Shown: positions 16,057 to 24,373 of the stretch, one piece after another
How the letters are laid out: each line of letters starts with the position of its first letter
Numbering within the stretch: the first letter of the stretch is position 1
DNA from: Deltaproteobacteria bacterium
Lineage (GTDB): Bacteria; Desulfobacterota; Desulfobacteria; Desulfobacterales; JAFDMD01
DNA length: 37,805 nucleotides
Assembly (NCBI GenBank): GCA_019306065.1
Contig: JAFDMF010000015.1
Coordinates: 1 to 37,805, forward strand
Direction: 5' to 3'
Notes under the pieces: generated by a model
What the model saw: the letters and a program-made list of their open reading frames with translations, nothing else
Databases searched by the model: none
Told to the model about the DNA's origin: nothing
Position numbers and translations under genes: made by a program

Positions 16057-17604
16057 TTATCGGATCATTTTAAAGTTAGGAGCGGGTTTGTATTTGCTTT
16101 TTTCTTTTTGGTCAAGATAATCAAGATGAACAAGCAGATCCGTCCTGCCTACAAGCTCTTTTATGCTTTTTAATCCGTAGGTTCTTAACAGTTCGCTCCA
16201 TTGCTTGCGCCATGCCATGTACATGTTTGTTATTCGCCGCATTGCATATTCTTCTTCTATCATATCTCTAAGTTCTATGTCTGTAGTGGCTATGCCTCTG
16301 GCGCAACCTCTGCCTCTTTCGCAGTTGCTGCATCTGATGCAGTCTAACGCGACTAATTCCGCAGTTCCTATTACTACTCCGTCTGCTCCCAAAGCTATTG
16401 CTTTTGCAACATCTAAAGCGTTTCTGATTCCTCCGCTTGCTATAACGGTTATTTTATCTCTTACTCCTTCTGCCGTTAAAAAACGATGAACTTTTGGAAT
16501 TGCATACTCAATTGGCATTGCAATATTTTTTTTTGCTATATCCGGCGCGGCTCCTGTACCTCCGTATGAGCCGTCTATGTGTATGATATGGGCTCCGGCA
16601 TAATAGCTGCCTATTGCAACCATTTCTACGTCTATGGGGGTGGAAACTTTTACGGATACAAGGCAGGAGGGATTTATCTCTTTTATCCAATCTACATGTT
16701 TTTTATGATCTTCAACCGAATATACGCTGTGAAAAGGAAACGGGGAGAATAAGGATCTTCCCACTACGGTTTCTCTTAATTCCGCCACCTCTTTTGTAAC
16801 TTTATCTCCCAAAAGATGTCCGCCAAGTCCGGGTTTTGCGCCTTGAGCATATTTAAATTCAACTACCGGCGCGTTAAGTATGGTATCTTCGCGGACTCCG
16901 AAAAGACCCGTCGCAACTTGGGTAATAACATGATCTTTATAGGGTAGAAACTCTTCTGGATATCCTCCTTCGCCTGTGCAGGTAAGGGTATTTAAAGCCT
17001 TTGCGGCTTTTGCTCTTCCTATTAAAACAGATAATGCAGTAGAACCGAAAGACATTCCACCCCCGTAACAGGGTATTGAAATAACTTTTTTTATTCTGTT
17101 ATCTTCGGATTTGTTAAGAGATACAGAGGTATCTATAAGGTTGTCTGCAATATTGACGTAGTTTTGTTTTTCGGGAATTTTAAAACGGATTTTATCAAAA
17201 CCGCCTCCGGAATTTCCCAAGCTGTATTCAAGATCAACTATAGGAAGGCTTCCGGTTTTCGCCATTTCCCAATGAGCTATGAGCATTTCGGGAGTCCATC
17301 TGTAATCTCCGAGCGTTTCCAATGCAGGATTTTCTTTTAGAGTAAGCGCGTTTTGAGGGCAGTTATCTATGCAGAAAAAATTATTTGTTTTGCATTTAAA
17401 CCCTATACATTTATGCTCGTTAGGGCGTATTGTTTTTGCATAATTATCATATCTTATATGAACTCCGTAAGAACAAAGCTTTGCGCAGAGTCCGCATGAT
17501 ATACATTTTGAATTTCTTCTTATGATATATTTGCTTATGGGGTTTTTAAAGCGCGATGGAGTTTCTACTATTTTCGGCAGATTTATTTTATCTTGTTTTG
17601 TCAT
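16057..17604 (-). CDS. GltB-like FMN/iron-sulfur oxidoreductase (catalytic-type copy)
   Basis: Archaeal-type glutamate synthase domain-2 protein, 515 aa. An N-terminal ferredoxin-like region has C34-x2-C37-x2-C40-x3-C44 (CISCGLCAKLC) and a second set in CIGFKC...CIDNCPQNA. The FMN-binding barrel shows GGGMSFGSTALSVLIGRAK, TGEGGYPEE, HIDGSYGGTGAAP and ASGGIRNALDVAKAIALGAD. A Cys cluster CIRCSNCERGRGC follows near residue 440. There is no glutaminase domain and no GltD neighbour, so ordinary glutamine-dependent glutamate synthesis cannot be assumed. Its ATG overlaps the preceding gene's stop by 4 nt (ATGA). It is last in a four-gene operon. Confidence 0.85.
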   Translation of the reverse strand: MTKQDKINLPKIVETPSRFKNPISKYIIRRNSKCISCGLCAKLCSYGVHIRYDNYAKTIRPNEHKCIGFKCKTNNFFCIDNCPQNALTLKENPALETLGDYRWTPEMLIAHWEMAKTGSLPIVDLEYSLGNSGGGFDKIRFKIPEKQNYVNIADNLIDTSVSLNKSEDNRIKKVISIPCYGGGMSFGSTALSVLIGRAKAAKALNTLTCTGEGGYPEEFLPYKDHVITQVATGLFGVREDTILNAPVVEFKYAQGAKPGLGGHLLGDKVTKEVAELRETVVGRSLFSPFPFHSVYSVEDHKKHVDWIKEINPSCLVSVKVSTPIDVEMVAIGSYYAGAHIIHIDGSYGGTGAAPDIAKKNIAMPIEYAIPKVHRFLTAEGVRDKITVIASGGIRNALDVAKAIALGADGVVIGTAELVALDCIRCSNCERGRGCARGIATTDIELRDMIEEEYAMRRITNMYMAWRKQWSELLRTYGLKSIKELVGRTDLLVHLDYLDQKEKSKYKPAPNFKMIR

Positions 17605-19013
17605 AATTGTTCGCTGTGTCTTTTAAAAATAGGTTCGAAAATATCTTTTTCCAGATTTTCAAAACGGATGGAACGCCCTATTTCTCCGCGGAGTCTTCTT
17701 GCTTCTCTTATACCCATTGCTCCCATTACTTCAAGAAGCTGTCCGTGCCAAGCCCCGAAAAGGTTTGCTATTCTTGCGGCTCCCCAGTCGGAATCGAATT
17801 CTTCGTCTAATTTAACCGGGCAGCTGTATCCTTTTTGGCATTCTTTGCAAAATCTGCATTCCATAGCAATCATTGTCGGAATATCGGCTACTGCTGCATC
17901 CGCTCCGAATATAATCGCTTTTGCCACATGTTCTGCCATGGCGATTCCGCCTGAAAATATTAGGTTTATATTCTGTCTTGTAAGGTCGGCAACAAGCCTG
18001 TTGTGGATTTTTCTTATGATATCTTTTAAAAAAAGCGGATTTTTTGTATTAAGCTCTTTTCCATGATCATCTGCGTAAAAGTATATTGTATCAACATCTT
18101 CGTCTGCCAGTTCCGAGGCGATTTTATCCGCGTTTGTATTAAGAGGAACTTTTATTATCACCGTTTTATTCCGAGAAAGAGAACGAATGCAGGAGACTGT
18201 TCTTATTATATCTTGGGTATTTGTATATTCTATTAGGACGGCTTTGCTTGTAACTATAAGGTTTTTATATTTTTTTAATTCGTCTGTTTTAAGGCATGGT
18301 ATAAGGTTATTTTTATATTTAGAAAGGTTTGGAGTATAATTTTTACTGTCTATTAAAAGAAAGGTTTTTAATATTGATGCGGCTTTTGCAGCTGCAAGGA
18401 TTGTATATTTGTTGATTATAAGGTTTTTCGGAAGATTTAGCAGCAAAGGAAGCGGAACTTCTAATATTTTGCGCGGTTTTTTTGCAAGGGTCATATTGTC
18501 GTTGAAACTAAGCCCTTTAAATCTTTCGGAAAGCTCGAAGCATGTATTTATATATTCGCGTCCGTGTATGCCGTCTCTGGTGGGGCGGACTATTTCGGAC
18601 ATATCTGTCCATACGGAATCGAAGCCTTCCCCTATAAATGGTCCTCCGTATCCGGAACCGGATACGGGTATGTTTCCCGTATGAGCCTGATACCATAATT
18701 TAAGGATTATGTCCGCCCTCCAATAATCGTCTCCGAGGGTTCTGTATTCCGGGTTTATTACTCTTGAAAATATTCCTTTTGTGCATTCCTGAACGCATCT
18801 AAAACAGCCTGAGCAGGTATAAAGATATTCCGGCTCTTTCATATCGGATATGTGTTTTCTATTATAGCTAAAGTTGTTATAAATGCAGTTTTTCTTTACG
18901 CATTTTTTGCAGCTTCCGGCGCAGTCTTCCCGAAACTCTATGATCGAATATTTGCCTATAGGTTGAAATCTCGGCGGCGTAATTTTAACAGGAACATGAT
19001 ATTTGTCTGTCAT
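17601..19013 (-). CDS. GltB-like iron-sulfur protein, degenerate paralogue
   Basis: A 470-aa relative of the preceding protein that shares its N-terminal ferredoxin region (CAGSCKKCVKKNC, then CSGCFRCVQEC) and the LGDDYWRAD segment (compare LGDYRWTPE). It also shares the C-terminal barrel end FSGGIAMAEHVAKAIIFGAD with the Cys cluster CRFCKECQKGYSC. The middle of the barrel is degenerate: the MSFGS and GGTGA flavin motifs and the GEGG loop are absent. It may act as an electron-transfer or structural partner of the catalytic copy rather than as an enzyme; that is inference. The gap to the upstream metV-like gene is 7 bp. Confidence 0.75.
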   Translation of the reverse strand: MTDKYHVPVKITPPRFQPIGKYSIIEFREDCAGSCKKCVKKNCIYNNFSYNRKHISDMKEPEYLYTCSGCFRCVQECTKGIFSRVINPEYRTLGDDYWRADIILKLWYQAHTGNIPVSGSGYGGPFIGEGFDSVWTDMSEIVRPTRDGIHGREYINTCFELSERFKGLSFNDNMTLAKKPRKILEVPLPLLLNLPKNLIINKYTILAAAKAASILKTFLLIDSKNYTPNLSKYKNNLIPCLKTDELKKYKNLIVTSKAVLIEYTNTQDIIRTVSCIRSLSRNKTVIIKVPLNTNADKIASELADEDVDTIYFYADDHGKELNTKNPLFLKDIIRKIHNRLVADLTRQNINLIFSGGIAMAEHVAKAIIFGADAAVADIPTMIAMECRFCKECQKGYSCPVKLDEEFDSDWGAARIANLFGAWHGQLLEVMGAMGIREARRLRGEIGRSIRFENLEKDIFEPIFKRHSEQL

Positions 19014-19020
19014 TTTTATC

Positions 19021-19689
19021 CTATATAATCTGATCTTCTCTTATAAGTTTTCGAGGTCCGCTCCCGCTTGCCGTGCGCCAGTCTTTGGGAGGGACGTATC
19101 GGTTTAAGTTTTCAAGCGCGTCTAATGCTTTTAGTTTTTCTATAATTAGATGCCAAGCGCAGTCTATATCTTTATTCACTTCGCATTTTCCGGCAGATGA
19201 TCCGCCGCATGGCCCGTTCATAAGTTTTTTGGAGCAACGGGTTATAGGGCATATCCCGCCGAAATGGGCAAGTTCGCAGTTTCCGCAACCGGAGCATTCT
19301 TCGGTAAAAACTCCCTGTGTTTCGAGTATTCCTATAAATGTTGTGTTTACTCCGGGAAAGGTCGGCATCTTGATAAAACGTTTTGCTACTGCTTGCACTC
19401 CGGCGCCACATCCGAGCGATAAAATAGCCTCGTTGCGTTTAACGGCTTGGGCGCTTTGTTGTATAAATTCATCTTCGCATTGACGCTCTATTGTAAGCTC
19501 TTCTATTTCTATTTTTTTTCCCTGTTTTTTAAATACAAGGCGCAAAGCGGAAGCAAGTTCGCCAACTTCATCTTCGCCTCCTGCAAAACAGGTTTTTACG
19601 CATGTTCCGCAGCCTAATATCAGGACTTTTTTATATGGTTCCAAATAGTTTTTTATCTCTTTTACCGGTTTTTGTTCTCCGACTATCAT
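19021..19689 (-). CDS. MetV-like protein (methylenetetrahydrofolate reductase C-terminal family)
   Basis: A 222-aa cysteine-rich protein of the MTHFR C-terminal/MetV type, the zinc and iron-sulfur partner of MetF in acetogens. Motifs are LGCGTCVKTCFAGGEDEV near residues 30-47, LGCGAGVQAVA, and ECSGCGNCELAHFGGICPITRCSKKLMNGPCGG followed by KDWR near the C-terminus. No metF occurs nearby. Its start overlaps the stop of the mvhD-like gene by 4 nt. The operon context suggests an electron-transfer or small-molecule-binding role with the two GltB-like proteins. Confidence 0.85.
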   Translation of the reverse strand: MIVGEQKPVKEIKNYLEPYKKVLILGCGTCVKTCFAGGEDEVGELASALRLVFKKQGKKIEIEELTIERQCEDEFIQQSAQAVKRNEAILSLGCGAGVQAVAKRFIKMPTFPGVNTTFIGILETQGVFTEECSGCGNCELAHFGGICPITRCSKKLMNGPCGGSSAGKCEVNKDIDCAWHLIIEKLKALDALENLNRYVPPKDWRTASGSGPRKLIREDQII

Positions 19690-20057
19690 AAGCTCTCCGT
19701 TAATATTTTTTCTATTGTTTCGGCAAACTCTTTATTATCATCCGAAGAGATATTGAAAAAAGCAAGTCTGTTGTTTTCAATATCTATTTCGTCTAATATT
19801 TTTTTTGTTCTTATTACTCTTTTTTCCGCTCTTATACTTCCTTCTATATAACGGCATTCGTTTTTTTCGCAGCCTAACGCCGCCGCTATGTCGGAATTCG
19901 CTTCAAACGCCCTAAGTAAAAATACTTTTTTTATCATACCGGAGCATGGCATTTTAACGATTTTTAAATCCGCTTTTTTTGCGGCGTTGTTTAAAATTGA
20001 GATTCTTTTTTCGTTAAGAAGATTGATACATATAAATATCGTGATTTTTTTCTTCAT
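19686..20057 (-). CDS. MvhD/HdrD-associated-type iron-sulfur protein, atypical
   Basis: A 123-aa protein resembling the hydrogenase iron-sulfur (MvhD) family that passes electrons to heterodisulfide-reductase-type complexes. MPCSGMIKKVFLLRAFEANSD and LGCEKNECRYIEGSIRA match the MvhD pattern (CSGR...ALKAFE..ADGV...GC...CHY). The N-terminal Cys pair of MvhD is absent, only C10 being present, so cluster content may differ. It is the first gene of the four-gene operon, 59 bp after the mlaE-like gene. Assignment is by motif, with moderate certainty. Confidence 0.7.
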   Translation of the reverse strand: MKKKITIFICINLLNEKRISILNNAAKKADLKIVKMPCSGMIKKVFLLRAFEANSDIAAALGCEKNECRYIEGSIRAEKRVIRTKKILDEIDIENNRLAFFNISSDDNKEFAETIEKILTESL

Positions 20058-20116
20058 GTTTTACCCGTAAATTTTATAGTTGTGTCTAATATTAGCGATA
20101 AAAAGGGATAACCGTT

Positions 20117-20893
20117 TTATATATAATAATTTATGGAAATTACAATATTTATTATTATGCAGTAAAAAAAAGATTCTACCGCCGAGCCTGACGCGTTTGC
20201 AAATATTTGGTTTCTACGCTTATAATTTTTCAATCCTCTGAAAATGCAGATTGCAGCCGTAGCCATGCCGAAACATATCGGTTTGATAGAAGCCACTATA
20301 ATATCGTTTAAAGTAAAAGAGGCTACTATTTGTTCTAAAAAGTCGTTTGACTGGGTTTCGGTAAGGATTAGTATAACTATATAACTTCCTACAATTGCAA
20401 CTATGTTAAATATAACCGTAAGGCACATAAAAGATATTGTCATACCTGCAAATTTTGGAAAACATATTAGGGCAAACGGATTTTTTTTTGCTTTAATAAT
20501 TGAGTTTAATTTTCCCAAACCGTTTAAATATGTTATTTCAAGAGTCATAGAGGATGCGGATCTCATAATTATTATAAATGCGGTAATAATAGGACTAAGC
20601 TCAAGGCATATAAGAAGAATAGTCAGCTTGCCTATGTCGTATTGATGGGATATTTTAATAAATTGAAAAACCAAAGCGCTGCCGAAAATAAGAGAAGCGC
20701 TTAATATAATAGGCAGTCCGCCTATTCCCGTATGATATATTTGGTTTGCCATCTCTTTTTTTGCTTTTTTTTTATCTTCGGATTCCAATTTTTTAAACGC
20801 AATTCGAAAGATTTGGAAGATAAGAGCATGCAGCCCGATGATATGATTGAATATTTTTATGGTATTTCTACCTGTATAACCTTGTAACTTCAT
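20117..20893 (-). CDS. MlaE/YrbE family ABC transporter permease
   Basis: Inner-membrane permease of the phospholipid-trafficking (Mla-type) family. The protein is 258 aa, with about five membrane segments. The segment GGLPIILSASLIFGSALVFQ and ITYLNGLGKL (in the place of the family's EID/MxxxG loop) fit MlaE. No ATPase (MlaF), MCE protein (MlaD) or other partner is adjacent, so the complex is split or encoded elsewhere. A repeat element (20917-21014) lies just upstream of its start. Confidence 0.8.
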   Translation of the reverse strand: MKLQGYTGRNTIKIFNHIIGLHALIFQIFRIAFKKLESEDKKKAKKEMANQIYHTGIGGLPIILSASLIFGSALVFQFIKISHQYDIGKLTILLICLELSPIITAFIIIMRSASSMTLEITYLNGLGKLNSIIKAKKNPFALICFPKFAGMTISFMCLTVIFNIVAIVGSYIVILILTETQSNDFLEQIVASFTLNDIIVASIKPICFGMATAAICIFRGLKNYKRRNQIFANASGSAVESFFYCIIINIVISINYYI

Positions 20894-20916
20894 TGATAAA
20901 AAAGATTTCCTCTGTT

Positions 20917-21014
20917 TATATTAGTTGGGAGATGTTCGAGTTTATTCGCTTCGCTTCTTGCTTATCGCTTCGGATTTTCGGCTCTGGAGCCGATTCCGAG
21001 CATTTTATAATCAT
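20917..21014. repeat. Dispersed intergenic repeat, copy 2 (before mlaE-like gene)
   Basis: Shares TATATTAGTT and the GTTTATTCGCTTCGCTTCTT / GCTTATCGCTTCG block with the copy at 8201-8297. It has its own hairpin, TCGGCTC (20978-20984) and GAGCCGA (20987-20993), separated by 2 nt, inside an outer CGGA/TCCG pair. Like copy 1 it lies in the leader of a minus-strand gene. Confidence 0.6.
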
Positions 21015-21085
21015 TATTTCCGGGTCTATGTATTTTACTTTATTGTTTTGCCATATTGCAATTTTATTAATATAATCTTTACTGC

Positions 21086-21268
21086 TTAATGTTGTTTGTC
21101 TTTATCTCTTACGGCTATTTGTTTTATCTTATTTTCCGGTAGGTTTTTATACATGTTGTCTATCGCTTTCGGTTTTGTTATCATAGCATCGGCAATAAAA
21201 TTAACAATCTCATAAAGGGTAACTGCAATTCCGATGTTATCTTTAAGGCCTATTGTTCCAGGATGCAC
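21086..21268 (-). CDS. Unknown 60-aa ORF, uncertain
   Basis: An open frame from a GTG at 21268 (MHPGTIGLKDNIGIAVTLYE) ending DKDKQH. I see no recognised motif, and no clear ribosome site. It follows the DUF2442 gene in the same direction with a 71-bp gap. It may be a fragment of a longer decayed gene, since an in-frame stop (TAA) lies four codons before the GTG. Confidence 0.3.
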   Translation of the reverse strand: MHPGTIGLKDNIGIAVTLYEIVNFIADAMITKPKAIDNMYKNLPENKIKQIAVRDKDKQH

Positions 21269-21339
21269 TGCTTCATTTTATATTATACGATTTTTCCTAA
21301 TCTCCCTAAAACAAATAATTATAAAACGAATCAATTCTT

Positions 21340-21570
21340 TTAAACAATATTTTCCCTTAAAAATTCTGGTGCAAAATCCGCGCCGTTGCTCCAAGATAAA
21401 GTATGCCCTTCCAACTTAAACAGCTTAAAAAATGATTTGTCTTTTAAGGGCTCGAAAACTTCGCCGTATAATTCGGAAGCCAAATCTATTACGCCGGACG
21501 CTCCGTCGTTAAAGGAGAGTTTGATTCTGTAATTATCAATATGGTCTGTCTGCGTTACATGTATAAACAT
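21340..21570 (-). CDS. DUF2442 domain protein
   Basis: A 76-aa protein of the DUF2442 type: beta-strand start (VTQTDHIDNYRIKLSFNDGA), central EPLKDKSFFKLFK, and the C-terminal LSWSNGADFAPEFLREN pattern. Members are often encoded beside DUF4160 proteins and are thought to be toxin-antitoxin-like; no DUF4160 partner is visible here. A decayed paralogue lies at 6925-7139. Confidence 0.75.
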   Translation of the reverse strand: MFIHVTQTDHIDNYRIKLSFNDGASGVIDLASELYGEVFEPLKDKSFFKLFKLEGHTLSWSNGADFAPEFLRENIV

Positions 21571-21840
21571 ATCATAATTTTTTTGTTTTTTTTAAAAAAT
21601 TATCTAAAACAAATATGGACAAAATGTAATTAAGTCAACTATAAAACGTTTGAAGTTTTTGAAAGAATTAAAAGAAATATCATTGTCCGAAATTTGATTT
21701 ATCCGATTAACCGAATATTATGATTCATAAAGATTAGCCGGCAAGAGAGGTTGCAATGCAACGGCTCTGCTTTGTGTTTTAATTATAAATATAACAATCA
21801 GTTACGACTAATTTTATATAATTGCAAAAAGGAGGCGCCG

Positions 21841-21867
21841 TTGGAGAGCCGAGACGGATTAAAATGA
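21841..21867 (+). promoter_or_regulatory. Possible 8-codon leader ORF coupled to the M23 peptidase start
   Basis: A full AAGGAGG site (21830-21836) stands 4-5 nt before a TTG at 21841. This opens an 8-codon frame (M-E-S-R-D-G-L-K) whose TGA overlaps the ATG at 21864 (ATGA). No other ATG or GTG has this strong site at proper distance, so the leader could feed ribosomes to the peptidase start by coupling. Confidence 0.3.
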
Positions 21868-22418
21868 AAAAAACCGATTTTTGCCGAGACATTATAGAGT
21901 TAAACAAAAAATTTATGACAGACTTTAAAAGATGGATTTTTAAAGAGGGGATGCTTTTTAATTCTTATGAAAAATGGTGGGATAAAGGCAAAAGAATTTC
22001 GGCTCATGAGGGAATTGATTTCTGGGGTTTTGAGACGTTATCCGGCGGGGTTAAGAGGTTAAATGCAAAAGTTAAGGCGCCGGCGCTTTTTGACGGCGAG
22101 GTTGTAAAGATTAAAAAAGATTTTTTAGGCAAATCTATTTATATAAGGCATTCGGATATAATATCGGAAGCGGAAGAATGTCTTTATACTTTTTACGGGC
22201 ATTTGAAGCCTTTTCATCTGCTTGGGCAAAGGGTTAAAAAGAGGGATGCTATAGGCTTTGTATCGGACAAAAGTTTAAAGATTCCCGCGCATATGCATAT
22301 AAGTTTGGCTTGGATTGCAAAAAATTTTGATTCGGATAATATTGCTTGGAATGATTTATGGAATAATAGGTTTATACGGCTTGTTGATCCGATTTTTATT
22401 GTTAAAAAATGTCTGTAA
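21864..22418 (+). CDS. M23 family metallopeptidase (LytM-like)
   Basis: Zinc endopeptidase fold, 184 aa from ATG 21864 (14 more codons are open to a TTG at 21822). Zinc ligands: HEGIDF at about residue 51-56 (H-x3-D) and HMHISLAW (H-x-H) near 149. The segment IYIRHSDIISEAEECLYTFYGHLKPF is the usual beta-sheet with GH. No signal peptide is seen, so export is unclear. It is atypically short before the catalytic domain. It lies between the DUF2442 region and the Dph6-like gene. Confidence 0.85.
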   Translation: MKKTDFCRDIIELNKKFMTDFKRWIFKEGMLFNSYEKWWDKGKRISAHEGIDFWGFETLSGGVKRLNAKVKAPALFDGEVVKIKKDFLGKSIYIRHSDIISEAEECLYTFYGHLKPFHLLGQRVKKRDAIGFVSDKSLKIPAHMHISLAWIAKNFDSDNIAWNDLWNNRFIRLVDPIFIVKKCL

Positions 22419-22616
22419 ATTATTAACCTGAAATGGCTACCATAAAAATTGCCGTTGATTTTTTGGTTATAAATATTTCAAAAAAGACGGATGCCTGGAG
22501 AGCAAAAGTTTTTCGCAGGATATTTGTCTTATAATTGACAATAAACGATTACGTTGTTATTTCAATTATACTTTAATAACCGCCTATTTTTTTGCCGTAA
22601 AACCTAAAGGAGAAAT

Positions 22617-23294
22617 ATGAGGAAAAAAGCTCTTATGTCTTGGAGTAGCGGAAAAGACAGCGCTTGGGCATTATATGAATTGCAGCAGAAGTGGAATATG
22701 GAGATTGATTTGGTTGGTCTTTTTTGTACTGTTAATAAAGAATTTGATCGTGTAGCTATGCATGGCGTGCGAGTCGAGCTGTTACGGAAACAGGCAAAGA
22801 GTATTGGGCTTCCTCTGAAAATAATTGAAATACCTTATCCGTGTAGCAATGCGGAATATGAAAAAATAATGAGGCAATTTGTTAAAAGAGCAAAAAAGGA
22901 CAATATTGAGTATGTTGCATTTGGTGATTTATTTCTTCAAAATGTGCGTAACTATAGAGAAGAAAAGTTAAAAGATTCTGGAATAAAACCGATTTTTCCT
23001 ATTTGGGGTATGCCGACAGATAAGTTATCAAGAGAGATGATTAAGGGTGGTTTGAAGACGGTAATTACATGCATAGACTCTAAACAAATCCCTACAAAAT
23101 TTATTGGTAAGGAGTTTGATGAAAATTTTTTAGATTCGTTGCCTGATATTACAGATCATTGTGGCGAAAATGGAGAATTCCATAGTTTTGTTTTTGATGG
23201 TCCGATGTTTAAAGAGCAGATAGAAATTGTTTTAGGTGATATTATCCATCGTGATGATTTTGTATTTGCAGACATTTTACTAAAACGTAGATAG
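22617..23294 (+). CDS. Dph6-like adenine nucleotide alpha-hydrolase (PP-loop ATPase)
   Basis: A 225-aa protein of the diphthine-ammonia-ligase/PP-loop superfamily. The PP-loop MSWSSGKDSAWALYEL is at residues 7-22. EIPYPCSNAEYEKIM and VAFGDLFLQNVRNYREEKL follow, and the C-terminus has DHCGENGEFHSFVFDGPMF, diagnostic of the family. Bacteria lack diphthamide, so the substrate is unknown. A strong AAAGGAG site precedes the ATG. Its base composition is slightly less AT-rich than the neighbours. Confidence 0.9.
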   Translation: MRKKALMSWSSGKDSAWALYELQQKWNMEIDLVGLFCTVNKEFDRVAMHGVRVELLRKQAKSIGLPLKIIEIPYPCSNAEYEKIMRQFVKRAKKDNIEYVAFGDLFLQNVRNYREEKLKDSGIKPIFPIWGMPTDKLSREMIKGGLKTVITCIDSKQIPTKFIGKEFDENFLDSLPDITDHCGENGEFHSFVFDGPMFKEQIEIVLGDIIHRDDFVFADILLKRR

Positions 23295-23393
23295 CAACTA
23301 TAAAATTTTTCTCCAACGCTTCAAATCAAGCAAAAGAAGGCTTTTTTATATAAACTAAATATGATTTCGGAAATACAAACAAAAAGATAAAAT

Positions 23394-24251
23394 ATGATAA
23401 AAGAAAAAATATTAACTTACGGCAAGATGATAAAATTTTCTCATACTTTATTTGCGCTTCCTTTTGCATTATCTGCAATAGTGTTGGCGTTAAAGAGCAA
23501 TCCTATAGATGTGTGGGATATTTTGTGGGTTGTTGTTGCTATGGCGGGGGCAAGATCTGCGGCTATGGGATTTAACCGAATTGTTGACGCAAAGATTGAT
23601 AAGGATAATCCGAGAACAAGGGGGCGGGAGATTCCTTCCGGCAGATTAAAGCCATTATTTGCCGGAATTTTTGTATTAATATCTTCTGGCGTATTTGTTT
23701 TTGCATCTTTTATGCTTTCTACAATTTGTTTTTATTTATCTTTTCCGCTTCTTATTTTTCTGTTTTCATATTCTTATACAAAGCGTTTTACGTGGCTTTG
23801 TCATGTTTATTTGGGATGCGCTATATCTTTTGCGCCTATAGGAGCATGGATTGGTTTTACGGATATGTTTTCGGTTAAAATTTTATTTTTATCTGCGGCT
23901 CTTTTAACTTATATAGCCGGTTTTGATATTCTTTATTCTTTACAGGATATATCTTTTGATAAAGAGAAGGGACTTTTTTCGCTTCCTGTAAAATGCGGGG
24001 TAAAAAGATCTCTTTTTATAGCAAGGATTCTTCACGGAGTATCTTTAATGTCTTTTTTACTGATTTTGCCGGCATTTGACATGGGAAAGATTTATCTTTT
24101 TTTTGTAGGGATTATAGCGGTTCTGTTTATTGTCGAGCATTTTATTGTAAGGGGCGGGAAGCTTGAGCATATTAATGTGGCTTTTTTTCATATAAACAGT
24201 ATTATTTCGGTTATAGCTTTTATAGGGATATTATCGGATGTTATTTTTTAA
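23394..24251 (+). CDS. UbiA family prenyltransferase (MqnP-type candidate)
   Basis: Integral membrane enzyme that attaches a polyprenyl chain to an aromatic ring. The protein is 285 aa with about eight membrane segments. The first Asp-rich motif is NRIVDAKID (N61, D65, D69), the second is YSLQDISFDKEKG. With UbiD 0.8 kb downstream this pair fits the late steps of menaquinone (futalosine pathway, MqnP/MqnL) or ubiquinone synthesis. The choice is inference because no mqnA-D are in view. Confidence 0.88.
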   Translation: MIKEKILTYGKMIKFSHTLFALPFALSAIVLALKSNPIDVWDILWVVVAMAGARSAAMGFNRIVDAKIDKDNPRTRGREIPSGRLKPLFAGIFVLISSGVFVFASFMLSTICFYLSFPLLIFLFSYSYTKRFTWLCHVYLGCAISFAPIGAWIGFTDMFSVKILFLSAALLTYIAGFDILYSLQDISFDKEKGLFSLPVKCGVKRSLFIARILHGVSLMSFLLILPAFDMGKIYLFFVGIIAVLFIVEHFIVRGGKLEHINVAFFHINSIISVIAFIGILSDVIF

Positions 24252-24373
24252 AGTAACAAAAATACAGAGAAGCAAAGGGATAAACGGATAAAGATAGAAA
24301 GGCGGATTTGAACAAAATAATAAAGGAAATATAAAATAATATGAAAACCGAAACGTAAATTTTAAATAATTAT

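Noticed and set aside
16508-16690. 60-aa minus-strand frame inside the catalytic GltB-like gene
   Set aside because: Same strand but another frame within conserved FMN-domain coding sequence; Arg-rich with no motif.
17593-18066. 157-aa plus-strand frame opposite the degenerate GltB-like gene
   Set aside because: Fully antisense to a gene with clear cysteine motifs; low-complexity Ser/Ile content and no ribosome site.
16057-19013. A frameshifted single large GltB split in two
   Set aside because: Each protein has its own ferredoxin region and C-terminal cysteine cluster, so they are paralogues, not two halves.
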